This document shows positions 1-11,406 of a stretch of 64,000 nucleotides of DNA, one piece after another. The DNA comes from Mesostigma viride. Its lineage: Eukaryota > Streptophyta > Mesostigmatophyceae > Mesostigmatales > Mesostigmataceae. The DNA lies in the NCBI GenBank assembly GCA_009746045.1, contig RPFO01000253.1:3965832-4029831 (forward strand). Direction: 5' to 3'. The notes beneath the pieces are model-generated. The model did no database searches. It saw only the letters and a program-made list of their open reading frames with translations, and was not told where the DNA came from. The position numbers were made by a program, and so were the translations under genes. Position 1 is the first letter of the stretch; each line of letters begins with the position of its first letter.

Positions 1-90
1 CGAGAAAAATCACTAACACGAGAAAAATCACAAGTCAACGTGGTGAGAAATTTCTCACCAAGAGTGTAACACGAAAAAAATCATGAGCTT
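1..90. repeat. GAGAAA/TCTCAC-rich repeat tract at window edge
   Basis: Short repeats of the type GAGAAAAATCAC and GTGAGAAA..TTTCTCAC. The same kind of motif fills 2640-2960, so this may be the left subterminal region of the CACTA-like element ending at 2983. The left tip would lie before the window. This is inference from motif similarity only. Confidence 0.35.
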
Positions 91-124
91 TATTTCATTA
101 AGTCATTAATATGAAAATAAACTC

Positions 125-608
125 AGCACCACTAATTAATTAATTACATGATTAATTGAACTCGTGCTCCCGTTGGATCACGGAGCACCGAAGTGCTTTT
201 AATCCCTGTGTGTGCACAACAGGAAGGGCACAGACCCCCTTTCTCCTTCATGCCAAAGGCATGTCGCAGCTGCTATTGGACCCGATAAACGATCCGGCAA
301 TCTGTGGGTGCAATAAGACCCATGTGAGCATATCATAACGGGTGCATGGGCAAGTGATCTGAGCATTGCCATGACGTAGCATGGTTGTACAAGGACTAAG
401 CTAAGGCTATGGCTGGTTGTGTACCGTGTGTTAGCGGTGCACGTGACTAGGTATAATGGCTCAGCTAGGCAAACATTCTAGGCATGGCTGCCATGGCGGC
501 AGAGACTGCCAATGATTACAAGCTAGGGCTATTCTAGCCCGCAGGGGGCGTCCACATCTCGTGGTTGATCATCAGGTCCCCGCCCCTCCAGTAAACCTTG
601 GGACGTCA
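125..608 (-). mobile_element. 5'-truncated half-LINE (ORF1 end plus 3'UTR)
   Basis: Read on the minus strand, 608-540 encodes the end of a LINE ORF1-like protein (…WRGGDLMINHEMW…). About 400 bp of 3'UTR follows, ending in a TTAATTAATTAA tract near 128-150. The UTR is closely similar to 42692-43160, so this is a second copy of the same family. No intact ORF remains. Confidence 0.6.
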
Positions 609-708
609 GGATTGTTGATTCCCAGCACGTTGAACGCGTTGTGTCAGCACAGCGATCCCCCCTGCATCCAAACAAAGGCACACCGATAACCAAGAAAAGA
701 GTATGCAA

Positions 709-1020
709 ATGTGCAGCCTTGTTCATTGAAATTATGGCTGGCTTACGCAAAGAGCGACTGTAAGATGACCTATACAGTGGGGCCGGAAACAGCTTGCTTG
801 ATCAGGGCGTGTTTTTCGAGCTTCACTGGCCGGGAGTGTCTAGTGGTGAGAACCATTGCTGCGATCGCTTTCCCACCATTTACGAGGAAATACCCGCAAA
901 TGAAAAACCACTGAAACGGTCTAGCTTGATTCAGTCATTGCATTAGCCACATGCCATCATGCATGTTTCCAAACGTCCAAGAACTGCCCACGGTGCAAAT
1001 GCAAAAATCCGGAGGACACG
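709..1020 (+). repeat. Interspersed repeat R1, 5'-truncated copy
   Basis: Matches the right part of the repeat at 32452-32978 and 18236-18860. The shared stretch runs from the GAAATTATGGCTGGCTTACG segment to the AACGTCCAAGAACTGC segment. It lacks the first roughly 140 bp. No coding role is evident. Confidence 0.65.
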
Positions 1021-1079
1021 ACCTCATTGCTTCATATTTGTATGCAGAAGAATAAAAAAGTAACATGCATTAAGGGCCC

Positions 1080-1190
1080 GCCTGCATAAAGGGCCTGAAT
1101 TCTGATGCGGGCCCAACGGCAGCACCGCCAAAGCAGATAAGGGCCCGCAGTCTGATGCGGGCCCCACGGCACCACCGCCATAGCAGAGCT
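1080..1190 (+). repeat. Imperfect tandem duplication (GCGGGCCC…ACCGCC)
   Basis: Two adjacent copies of a roughly 55-bp GC-rich segment, each containing CTGATGCGGGCCC and ACGGCA(G/C)CACCGCC. No gene recognised here. Confidence 0.5.
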
Positions 1191-1564
1191 CGAAGGTCGT
1201 GGTGCGCGTGAAACGTACGTACCTATGCCCTTTGTCGGTAGGTGCCGTTGGGGTCAAATTGGGTGCCGCCAAAATCGGGCCGACGCGTCAATAGACTGAG
1301 GCCGTCGATGAGTGCCATCATGCGGCTTGGGTCACTTCTGTTGGAGAACTTCAGCTAAGTTAACTTAACGCAAACCACTGGTCGCCCGCGTCGGGAACCG
1401 GCCCAACGGCTCTCCCGCAACAGAAAATTACGCGGCATACTGCATAAGTCGTCGGATGGTTACATTTCGACGGTCAAGATTTCATGATGAGGTTTGCGTT
1501 CAATTTGCCGCAGTTTGCCGCCCAGAGAAAGTAGTTGTTGGACTCGTTGCCCACGATGAAACAC

Positions 1565-1780
1565 AATCAAGCAAGCCGTTTCCGGCCCCACCGTGTAGGT
1601 CATGTAGTCGCTCTTCACGTCAGCCAGCCGTAATTTCAATGCACAAGGCTACACATTTCCATCTCCATTCATATTCATAATCCTGCACGACTCGAAAACG
1701 CGGACAAGATAACGGCAGGCTCGAGCTACCATGGTCCGGATTCTCCCGATTTCTGGCCTGCGCTGGTTGTCTCCTTGATA
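1565..1780 (-). repeat. Interspersed repeat R1, inverted copy
   Basis: Reverse complement of the R1 left end. The conserved start TATCAAGGAGACAACC lies at 1780 reading downward. The copy stops near 1565, inside the segment that other copies continue. Confidence 0.65.
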
Positions 1781-2344
1781 TTGGCAACTCTCTCCGGTAA
1801 GAGATTTTCCGCAGTTTGGCTGTTTCGAAACGTTAATTAAGTGAGATGCCTTCGGATCAGGAGACTCACACAGCCGCGAAATCATGCCAAAGGTCATATG
1901 TTCGATCCCTTGCTGGTAGCTTCTGAGCTTTCTTATTTTCTGTGTTCCGCGGAATCTCAGATTTGGGCCGCTAGCGTTTTCACGTTTGTTGCTTTCTGAT
2001 CCGACGACAACGTTGTGCCTTGCTCGTGTGACATCTGGCGCATGGTGTGATTCATGTGTATGGTGCTGCCTTGCCACATGGGGCTGCTTTGCCATAAGAG
2101 TGAGTGTTGGGTTCTACACATTTGCTGCATGGACCGTTAGGTGCTGGTGAGCTCTTCCTTGTAGAACGCTTACATCTATGTCAAGGATCTGATTTCTTTT
2201 CCTCTTGCGTATATTGTGTCGGTTTGTTTATTTCTTGCAGGGACCACGAGAGTAAAATGCAAGCGGTTCCACTTTCAAGTCAGCATGTGACGCCCTGTCG
2301 ACCGGCCCGCTTTGTTAGCTAGCTACCATATAGTATTTGATGAT

Positions 2345-2490
2345 AGGCATTGAATGCGGAAGATGTCATAACGCCATAACAGACTGTGTTGAACAGGCAT
2401 TGAATGCCGAAGATGTCATAACGCCATAACAGACTGTGTTGAACAGGCATATTTGAATGCCGAAGATGTACATAACGCCATAACAGTGTT
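2345..2490 (+). repeat. ~53-bp tandem repeat, three copies
   Basis: Three imperfect copies of a unit containing GAAGATGT(CA)TAACGCCATAACAG and GTTGAACAGGCAT. No coding signal. Confidence 0.65.
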
Positions 2491-2639
2491 GAATAGTTGA
2501 ATCAACGGGTTCTTGCAGCTGTAAACATTAAAATTATTCAAACATTTAATGAAAAAATCATTATTGTTCGTGCTGTTTTGAACAGCGGTTGTTACTGGCA
2601 CTGCATGCATGTGTCTGCTGCCAGCATATTGCATTATGG

Positions 2640-2983
2640 GTGTGTTTTTCAGCGCTGTGTTTTCTCACTTTTCTCACGTCCTGTTTTTCTCACTTTTCTC
2701 ACGTCCTGATTTTCTCACTTTTCTCACGTTTCACACCTCCCGTTTTTCTCACTTATCTCACGTCCTGTTTTTTGAGATTTTTCTCACGTTTTTCCCCTTT
2801 TTTCACCTTTTTGGGGCAATCTCACCCGGGTGAGATTGCCCTTTTCTCACCCATTCTCACCCATTTCTCACCCTATTTTCTCACTTTTCTCACCCATTCT
2901 CACCCATTTCTCACCCTTTTTCTCACCCATCTCACCCTTTTTCTCACCTTTTCTCACCCATTCTCAAAGCCGAGTTCCTAGTG
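2640..2983 (-). mobile_element. CACTA-like transposon terminus with subterminal repeats
   Basis: Reading the minus strand inward from 2983, the sequence starts CACTAGGAACTCGGC and then enters dense GGGTGAGAAA-type repeats as far as 2640. This is the arrangement expected of CACTA/EnSpm ends: a CACTA tip followed by subterminal repeats. It parallels the element at 4307-7583, which has a CACTC tip and GGGTAAA repeats. The partner end is not seen and may lie upstream of the window. No transposase is recognised. Confidence 0.5.
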
Positions 2984-2989
2984 GGGGTG

Positions 2990-4303
2990 GGGGCGCGGCA
3001 GCCTCGTGCGACGGTCCCGGGTTGGACTCGACGTCCCCGTCCTTGGTCAGATCCCGTTTGGTCGCATCCCGCTGCCTATGCCACGACGCACGGTTCTTCC
3101 GCGACAGCGCCCGCCAGTACCCCCTCGGTCGCCGAAGGTTGATGAAACGGGCGTCCCATGACAAGCTTGAAGACTGGGGCTGGGATGTGTGCCGACAACG
3201 GAGGTCGTTCTGCATGCGGCCAAGTAGCGGTGCGGGCGTGGAGAGTGCAGACAACGGATGATCAGAATGTGGCGCACGTGCTCAGTGGTTGGCTAGAAAC
3301 GGTACGGCGCGCTTAACCCGTTGAGGGCGAGGAGGACGGTGAGGTGGCTGGAAAATACACGCGGCAGCAAACGACCTACGCGCGCCATGTCAACACGCCT
3401 TGCCAACAGGGTCGCACGTCACCGCACGTGCATAGCCCGGAACTGGATGGCGGCAGCTATAGTATCCCAGATGGACCGGGTGCAGCGACGGATTTTAGCG
3501 GGGTGGGTGGGGGGGCGGGGCGGGGGTGGGTGGGTGGGTGGGACGGAAGGAAGGCAGTGATGGAGGGGGGGGCGGAATGGACAAAAGATGGGACGATGGA
3601 GGGGTGGGAAGGGAAGTGGGGTGGACAGGAAGGAAGCGTGCACGCGCGAGACCGGTGGAGGGGTACTAGCCCTTGACATGGAGGTGCAGGGTTTGGCTAT
3701 AAAAGGATGGCTCCTGCTCTGGCGAGCCAGGTTGTTTCTCGTCATACCACCAACATTGCGCGGGGAAAGTGAGGCACGGCCGGGCCACGGCAGCGGTGGG
3801 CCGGCCCCGCGCATTAGCGTCGCGTGCGTGTCTTTCGATGATCGAATGCAGTAGTGTACACCATGAGAGACGGTGAACGCCGCGTCGACGGAAGAATGGT
3901 ATAACGAAGGCTTGCACAGTGGGTATAGCGGACGAAGGAGTAACCCAGTGAGACGAATGACCGGATGGTAAGTTGAAAGCACGGCCGAGTCAGCGGCCGA
4001 GGCAATGCTGTAGACAATGGACGTACCGCGTGCATCCTTGGCGTTTCCCGCCGGACGCCGAGACACGATGTCCCGCGGTCAACACCTGGAAAGGTGCCGT
4101 CGTCCCCGCCGGCGGCACCAGCAGGGGCGTGCTCCGCGCCATGGACCACTCTCGTCGGACGAGCGACATCAGTGTCGCCTGCGGGGAAGGGGTGCGAGGG
4201 GCGGAGGTGGATCGTCAGTGCCCGCGGGCGGGCGTGCGAGGCGGGAAAAAAAAAAACAGTGGCGGGAGCGACGAATCGAAGCTAGACGGCCAACGGAGCG
4301 AGT
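2990..4303. other. GC-rich interval without a supported gene
   Basis: Several overlapping open frames occur on both strands, but they reflect GC-rich, low-complexity sequence (G-runs at 3500-3640) and none resembles a known protein. A TATA-like GCTATAAAAGG lies at 3698-3708, followed by a 21-codon ATG frame at 3708. That is too little to call a gene. Confidence 0.3.
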
Positions 4304-5219
4304 CTACACTCTGGGCTCCAACTTGGGTAAAAAGTGGGGAAAAAGAGGGTAAACAAGGGGAAAAAGAGGGTAAACATGGGGAAATATTACCCTTGAAGGT
4401 AAAATATTACCCTGGTTTTTCCCCTCTTTTTACCCTGGGTAAAAAAAGGGGAATCTTTTTTTACCCGCTTTTTGCCACGTTTTCCCCATTTTTACCCCCT
4501 TTTTACCCAAAAAAAAGGGTTAAAATGCCGGGAATAATCGGGTAAAAATTATTACCCCCTAATTCCCCTATTTTTACCCATACTTTCCCTAGTGTATTCG
4601 AGGTTTCCAGATGGGGTAATGTTGGGGTAACTGTGGGGTAAATGTGGGGTAAATATGGGGTAAGGACGCTTTAGCCTAGCTTTACTCTAGTTTTACCAAA
4701 TTTGCTCACATGAATATTCATTTTTGAAATTGATTTGCAATTATAATATCCAATTTAACATTAAACAAGAAACACATTCATGAGTGAACAACCATGTTGG
4801 TTGTTTCACATATATGGCCAAGCATGGACGCACAACCCTTCAACGTTTTGACTATGTATGCCATAAAGCGCGAACTCTAGTATGAACTACTGTATTAGGC
4901 AACAAATGCCCCGAAAGTCGATTTGCCGTCTTCAAGCACTTGGTCTGGACGTATGCATCAATCTCTAGAAAGGCGTCAAACGCCACTAGTCGCTGCCCTT
5001 GATGAGCATGTGGCCCAATACCAACCTTGGAGATCAATGTTAATTCTGCAAGCACACAAAGGTTCATGCCGCATGCACAAAAAACATCCGATATCGAAAC
5101 AAAGTTAATTAACATCCATACATCCAAGTCATTCATATGGGCACGTCTCCATCTAAGCATTCATACATTACAAAAAGTCAAATTGCTAAAGATGATTGGA
5201 ACCACCGACCAATATCTAT

Positions 5220-5770
5220 CATGCACCCCCCTACTTTGTTTTCGGTGTAAATAACTTATTCCAAGGTGACAAGGTAGCCATATTATATAAAGCACGAGGG
5301 AAACTAGCGTCCCATGGACCTATGGAATGGGAGAGAGTATGCACACATGGACGTGAGCACACAAATGGTTGAGCAACCAATACAAGGCACACCGCACACC
5401 ATGCACCGCCTAATTGGTTTTCATCGTACATAACTTATTCCAAGGTGACAAGGTAGCCATATATTATAAAGCACGAGGGAAACTAGCATCCCATGGACCT
5501 AGGGAATGGGAGAGAGCATGCACACATGGACGTGCAGGGCACACACATAGTTGAGCAACCAATAAGGCACACCGCATACCATGCACCGCCTAATGGGCTT
5601 TAATTTCAGCGCACATAACTCACATTCCAAGGTAACAAGCTAGCCATATATTACAAAGCACGAGGGAAACTAGTGTCCCATGAACCTAGGGAATGGGAGA
5701 GAGCATGCACACATGGACGTGGGCACACACATTGTTACTTGAGCAACCAATGTAAGGCACACCGTCTACC
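5220..5770 (+). repeat. ~180-bp tandem repeat inside the CACTA-like element
   Basis: Three copies begin near 5251, 5430 and 5615. Each contains AACTTATTCCAAGGTGACAA, GCACGAGGGAAACTAG, a CCCATGGACCTA-type block, GCACACATGGACGTG and a CACCATGCACC block. The unit is AT-rich and non-coding. Confidence 0.8.
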
Positions 5771-6239
5771 ATGCTCTCCTCGTTAATGCGATCCTCGATA
5801 AAGGAGGGAAGCATGTGCAGAGCTCCATAAACTAGAAGGGAAAATGGAGAAGAATGGAAAAATTAAAAGCCGCCTTCCGGTCCTTTATAAACTGATCATC
5901 AAAAGTTACAAAACCAAATCAAAATCAACATCCAGAGCTTATATCCCCGGCCGTTTGCCTAGCCGCGCTTGATGCTCATGATACCACGCCGCGTCTGGGC
6001 CATCCCCCGCAGGCAGCATACCTGCTTTCAAAACAGCCCATGCAGAAGCAACAAACACAAGAAAGGGGATGAGTTGGCCCAAGTCAGATGGGTGGCAGGT
6101 GACTGGGGTAGTTGCAGCCATGTCCCAATGGTGGAGCACATGCCGAAGCGGTACCTGCCCCAGCCAAAATCTGCCAACAAATCAGTTGATGGACATTTCA
6201 TGACACTCCAAGTCGAAATACGACAGATCTGGCGGTTAG

Positions 6240-6760
6240 AATAACAAAGACACACCTGCACGACAGGGAATGACGCACCGGAGAGGCTCGCTAAGCCTAC
6301 GCTGACTCCATTCCCGTGGCTCACCGAAACACAACGGAAAAATACTGCGTGGGTGCAGGGAAAAGAATGGAAAGGCATTCGAAAGCATTCCCCATCGAAA
6401 TACAGCAACCAAGAGCGGGAGGCATACCTCCCATCCGGGAAGAGACGCAACGAATGTGATGGCCGAGCAAAACGGGCCTCCTTTCCCGCTGCTGACGGAA
6501 ACACAACGCAAAGAGACGGCCTCGAAGCATATTAATGCATGAAACGACGTTCCAAAGCGGCGAAACCGAAATAAAAGGAAACCGAGCGCAAAAGACGGTG
6601 GCATATGTGCATATGGCGGGACATGATCCATGGAACCGCCCGGGAAGCAAACGGCCCCTCCCTATCCCCTCTCCCCTCCTCGCGTGAACACAATGGAAAT
6701 GGACCGCCTGGAAGCAAAAATATGCATTCATCACCGTTCAAAAGCCCAGCAAACAAAAAA
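6240..6760 (-). repeat. Degenerate internal repeats of the CACTA-like element
   Basis: On the minus strand, related blocks around TTTCGGTTTCGC/GGGAAGCGTTT-type sequence recur with about 70-110 bp spacing. They keep several minus frames open by chance. No protein family is recognised. Confidence 0.4.
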
Positions 6761-7586
6761 CGCAGCTTTACCAGGCGTCAGACCGGTGCCACATCCTACC
6801 CTGACAGTTCGTCTTCCTAGCAACCCTCTCCAAGAGCTTACGGCACCAACAGTCCAGCAGTTCCAAAGACCCGTCACTAAATAACTGAGCGTTTGTCCTT
6901 TCAAACCCCGTTTCCAACCCTCCAACACTGAAAACGTAGCTGCACATCAGGGACGACCAACTAAACAGGTCGCTGCGACAGCCATAACGTCATCCCGCGG
7001 CCATCAAAATTTGAAATTTCGTGATTGGGCCGCGACGCAGAACGCAGCAAATTGGTGGGCCGACCGTTTATGGGGTTCCGTTAGCCCGTCGCCCGTCGCC
7101 GCTGAAATTCCTTCCGTCCGTTGCTGAACTCGCCGTCCCCCGTCGGTGCTGAAATTCTTTCCGTCCCTTTATCCTAGTAGCAACGTGCAACAAGTTTCAG
7201 GTCAAGCCTCGATGTCATTTGATGGGAGGGCCAGGGTGGGCTGCACCTGCACCCGGCCCACTCGGGGAAAAAGAGGGTAAATATGGGTAAATTGTTCTTT
7301 TCCCCTAGTTTACCTGGTGGGTAAAGTTTTACCCCGAAATTACCTGGTGGGTAAAACGGAAATTACCTGTTTTTTACCAGGTGGTAAAACTTTACCCCCT
7401 TTTTGCCCAACACTAAAGCATACCGAGTTCAAACTGGGTAAAAACGGGGTAATTTTTTCATCTGTTTTTACCCACAAATTCCCTTTACCCTGTTTTTACC
7501 TTTGGGTAAAAATTTTTTACCCGGCATTTACCCTAGATTTACCCACAATTCCCCACTTTTTACCCAAGTTGGAGCCCAGAGTGCTA

Positions 7587-8337
7587 TTGCACGCGAGCAC
7601 CTCACCGAAAAAGGCGACAATGCCAGCGAACAGGAGGACAATGAGTATCAACATGCACCCGCCGTCGCCGGTGCGCGCGATGCATCTTCAATGCTCGCCT
7701 CCATCGACGGGCGGAGGACGTCATGGTCGACGCACCTAGAGGGTTACTAAATGGCAGAAGACCGACTGCTACTTGTACACGAGTTCTACCCCGTAATTCG
7801 GTCTGTAACACTGAGGGAATGGCCAAACGCGCTGGCACGGTGTCGGTTCAGGTACCCTTACTCTGAGCCCGATCGGGGCGTCGAATGGCGGCAGCAGCCG
7901 GAAAACGGCCGGGCACACGCTCCACGGGGCTACGCCGCATATAGAGGTGGCGGACAACACGAACCGAACGGCTCAAAGACGGTGGATATGGGGTCAGGTC
8001 AGCTAGCAAGGTTCGACAGCGATTGGAATCCGATGCGGCAAATGCAATGTCATTCGATTTTTGGAGCGATCAGCTCGACAGCGAATACGGCTACCTTCGG
8101 CGATTTTCGACAGGGTGGCCTTTCGGCGATGGCGTTCCGAGTTTTATTTTGGTCGGACTTTTGATCAGGATAAAGGTGGCCAGTGTCCGCTCACGATGCG
8201 CTGGCGTGCCTGCTCTTGGATGGCTGGTGTCGCGCGACCGCCGCGTGTCACTCGTTGCCTTTTTGGATGTGACCATTGTGATGTGTCGGGCGTGTACAGT
8301 AGCACAAACTCCGCCCTGGGCTACAGATTCCAAACGA
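7587..8337. other. Interval without a supported gene
   Basis: Open frames exist on both strands between 7620 and 8340, but none shows a recognisable domain, paired splice sites or similarity to the other genes here. Confidence 0.3.
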
Positions 8338-8478
8338 CCTTAGCCGAACCTGTCCGGCCGGCCACAGCCTGTGATCCCCTGGATTATACAGTGCGACACG
8401 ATTCCACGCACATCCAACTATGTTAACTCCAACTATATTTCTTGTGCCGGACGGGTTGTTGACAGAGTCCTGACATGA

Positions 8479-8546
8479 ACGTGGCGGCTGCCCATTGACC
8501 AACCTACGACGATCGTCGTAGGTTGGTCAATGGGCAGCCGCCACGT
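8479..8546. repeat. 68-bp perfect palindrome, copy 1
   Basis: The two arms are exact reverse complements meeting at the central GATC (511-514 within 8000s), with no spacer. The outer ends read ACGTGGCGGCTGCC and GGCAGCCGCCACGT. It could extrude as a cruciform. Confidence 0.9.
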
Positions 8547-8699
8547 GCAGGGGGATAACTTTTGCCGAACCTGTCCGGCCGGCCACAGCCTGTGATCCCC
8601 TGGATTATACAGTGCGACACGATTCCACGCACATCCAACTATGTTAACTCCAACTATATTTCTTGTGCCGGACGGGTTGTTGACAGAGTCCTGACATGA

Positions 8700-8767
8700 A
8701 CGTGGCGGCTGCCCATTGACCAACCTACGACGATCGTCGTAGGTTGGTCAATGGGCAGCCGCCACGT
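8700..8767. repeat. 68-bp perfect palindrome, copy 2
   Basis: Identical in structure to the palindrome 221 bp upstream, again centred on GATC with no spacer. Its exact symmetry is either very recent or actively kept by gene conversion. Confidence 0.9.
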
Positions 8768-8956
8768 GTAGGGGGGACAGCCTTAGCCGGACCTGTCCGG
8801 CCGGCGACAGCCTGTGATCCCCTGCATTACACAGTGCGACACGATTCCATGCATATCCAACTATATTAACTCCAACTATATTTACTGAGCCGGACGGTTT
8901 GTTGACAGACTCCGTGTTCTGAAATGCACGTTGCGGCTGCCCATTGACCAAGCACG

Positions 8957-9520
8957 ACGCGTTGTACGGTGCGGTAGAATCCACAGTCGACCCCGCCGGG
9001 TGTACGGAATCTGTGGCACATGCAGGGTCTGTACAACCAGGCCTTGTGGACGACCGTGAACAACGCGCGTTGAACAATCTTTGTCGGTGTGCGAGTGTCA
9101 GCCGTGTCGCCCGGGCCGCTGTGGGCGACGTCGGCTCTTCCTGTACAGGTGAAGCCGGTCAGGACGCGCTGTACGGTACGGCAGAATCCACAATCGACCC
9201 CGCCGGGTGTACGGTATCTGTGGCACATGCAGGGTCTGTACAACCCCGCCTTGTGGACGACCGTGAACAACGCGCGTTGAACAATCTTTGTCGGTGTGCA
9301 AGTGTCGGCCGTGTCGCCCGGGCCGCTGTGGGCGACGTCGGCTCTTCCTGAACGGGTGGAGCCAAGCAGGACGCACTGCACGGTACGGCAGAATCCACAA
9401 TCGACCCCGCCGGATGTACGGAATCTGTAATGCCTGCTGGGGCTGTACAACCCGGCCTTGTCGACGACCGTGGACAACGCGCGTTGAACGATTTTCTTTA
9501 CGGTCCGCGTCTACGCTGGG
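8957..9520 (+). repeat. ~204-210-bp tandem repeat, three copies
   Basis: Units start near 8957, 9161 and 9371 with GACGCGYTGTACGGT-type sequence. They share GAATCCACARTCGACCCCGCC, GTGAACAACGCGCGTTGAAC and GTCGCCCGGGCCGCTG. All three minus frames and one plus frame stay open, so open frames here are not evidence of coding. A divergent relative of the AACGCGCG…TTCACGGTC block occurs on the minus strand at 15600-15660. Confidence 0.75.
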
Positions 9521-10855
9521 CAACGATGCAAGTAATTGACAAAACCGAGTCCGTCGTAACGAGTAGACGAGCGAGTGCCATGAAAGCATCATGCGATCGG
9601 GTTTGTGGTAAACATGCGCTGCATTGGCGTGTTTGAACGTAACTCACGTGTGTTTGGTATTTCTGCGAAGCGTTCCATGAAAGGGAAGTTTGCCCGATGG
9701 TTGTGGCACACGCCAGTGGCAAAATGCCTCAGTGAGTAACGACACCCACCATAGCTGCCTGCTTTTCGGTTCAAACCTGTTCGTCAACAGAGCAGTTGGG
9801 AACTGCTTGCTACAGTGCCCCAAGCCCTGTGGTGGCGAGTGCGTGCTCGAGGAAAAGGCAGTCCAGCACAATCCCTGTCCAGCTAAGCGAGGCTAGGCCA
9901 TACATTACGACGGAGATTTTGGTGGTGGCAGACCTGGCAGCCTGACCGAATTCCATATTATTCACCCCTGTTTCACCTCATAAAAACTCACCACACATCG
10001 TGATTGCCAGAGAGGAAGCCATGACTGCGGATGGCCCGAGTTGCAGTTTCAGCGAGCAGTGCGTTTTCCTAAGAGCTTCGTGCTTGATACGTTTGGATTG
10101 CTATTGCAAAAACCCTCGTGCCGAGACGGGTTTATGAGGACAAAACAGGTATGGCGCGTTGCCGAGTTTGGGGGGCTCCTAATCAGTCCCTGATTCAAGG
10201 CAGTATTTGAACATGTTGGCCTCGTGCGGTTGCGCCCCTGACAGCACGTCATCAGCTCAGATAGCACGCCTTCAGCGAGGCGACTCGTGCGCATCCCCTT
10301 CGTCGAGGGCGGGAGACAGTGGAACGCAAGTCACCAACTATGCGCCAGGCATCATACCACGACGATGGAAATCTGCCAAGTGAATTGACGGCCGTTTCCG
10401 GCATTTTGCCAGTTCTAGTATACTATTCCCCTTTTCTATCGTCCCTTTTAAACCACTGTTTATTTAACCCCCTTGCCATCATCTCTAGTTATTACCCCTT
10501 GTTAGCCCCCCCCCCACACACACACACACCATTACCCCTTGTCAGCACCCCCCTGTAACCACCCCTAGGCGTCCCCCCATTGCTATCAACCCCTTGTTGT
10601 CGCCCCTTGTATTTTCTATCTAGCCCCGACCGCGCACTATTTGCCAGACACGACGTGTTGCGTGTACTCTAGGCAGGCTCCCGTGGCCTGCTCATGGCAA
10701 GGCGAGCCCCACCACAGGCACGGGGTTGGGTTTTAAACACACGGGACTTACCGTCGTTCCGTGGCCCCATCAAAAGGTCCCAGACATTTCCCAAAATGCT
10801 CAGCCTGTGTGCTGAATGCCATGAGTCTGTTCTAAGTTTGTGTCCATCTCTCGGT
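9521..10855. other. Interval without a supported gene
   Basis: Mostly unremarkable sequence with C-rich and CA-rich microsatellites at 10480-10560. No recognised coding exon was found. Exons 5' of the TBC exon at 11963 would be expected here or further upstream, but none could be identified. Confidence 0.3.
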
Positions 10856-10863
10856 GTGTGTGC

Positions 10864-11335
10864 CTTTGTGCGTGTGCGTGTGCGTGTGCGTGTGCGTGTG
10901 CGTGTGCGTGTGCGTGTGCGTGTGCGTGTGCGTGTGCGTGTGCGTGTGCGTGTGCGTGTGCGTGTGCGTGTGCGTGTGCGTGTGCGTGTGCGTGTGCGTG
11001 TGCGTGTGCGTGTGCGTGTGCGTGTGCGTGTGCGTGTGCGTGTGCGTGTGCGTGTGCGTGTGCGTGTGCGTGTGCGTGTGCGTGTGCGTGTGCGTGTGCG
11101 TGTGCGTGTGCGTGTGCGTGTGCGTGTGCGTGTGCGTGTGCGTGTGCGTGTGCGTGTGCGTGTGCGTGTGCGTGTGCGTGTGCGTGTGCGTGTGCGTGTG
11201 CGTGTGCGTGTGCGTGTGCGTGTGCGTGTGCGTGTGCGTGTGCGTGTGCGTGTGCGTGTGCGTGTGCGTGTGCGTGTGCGTGTGCGTGTGCGTGTGCGTG
11301 TGCGTGTGCGTGTGCGTGTGCGTGTGCGTGTGCGT
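10864..11335 (+). repeat. (GTGTGC)n microsatellite, about 78 copies
   Basis: About 470 bp of an uninterrupted GTGTGC hexanucleotide. It creates long spurious open frames (RVRVRV, CVCVCV, HAHAHA, RTRTRT) on both strands. Confidence 0.98.
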
Positions 11336-11374
11336 TCGAGTGTGTGCGCGCTCCCGTGTTGTGTTTGCGGGGTA

Positions 11375-11375
<1 letters not shown>

Positions 11376-11405
<30 letters not shown>
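11376..11405 (+). repeat. Poly-G run
   Basis: About 30 consecutive G residues interrupted at most once, just after the hexanucleotide array. Similar runs occur at 13732-13754 (C), 21217-21252 (G), 23770-23791 (C), 33249-33258 (G) and 54115-54131 (G). Confidence 0.9.

Positions 11406-11406
<1 letters not shown>

Larger units (their letters stand above)
4307..7583. mobile_element. Non-autonomous CACTA-like DNA transposon with TIRs
   Basis: The left end at 4307 reads CACTCTGGGCTCCAACTTGG. The reverse complement of the right end at 7583 reads the same, with the match continuing to about 35 bp. The element is flanked by the trinucleotide CTA on both sides (4304-4306 and 7584-7586), the 3-bp target duplication typical of the CACTA/EnSpm superfamily. 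Both ends run inward into GGGTAAA-type subterminal repeats (4320-4640 and 7265-7550). The roughly 3.28-kb interior has tandem repeats but no recognisable transposase, so it is probably mobilised in trans. Confidence 0.72.
8338..8956 (+). repeat. ~221-bp tandem repeat carrying perfect palindromes
   Basis: Units start at 8343, 8564 and 8786, each opening GCCG(A/G)ACCTGTCCGGCCGGC. The first two are nearly identical. Each of those ends in a 68-bp spacer-free palindrome (8479-8546 and 8700-8767). The third unit is more divergent and keeps only one palindrome arm near 8925-8950, where the next array begins. Confidence 0.85.

Noticed and set aside
1649-2095. 148-codon minus ORF
   Set aside because: Its end lies inside an R1 repeat copy and the rest has no recognisable features.
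3698-3775. TATA box plus 21-codon ORF as a small gene
   Set aside because: TATAAAAGG is suggestive, but the ATG lies too close to it for a normal transcript start and nothing else supports a gene.
3419-4066. 215-codon minus ORF
   Set aside because: GC-rich, Pro/Arg-rich translation with no recognisable motif and competing frames of similar length on both strands.
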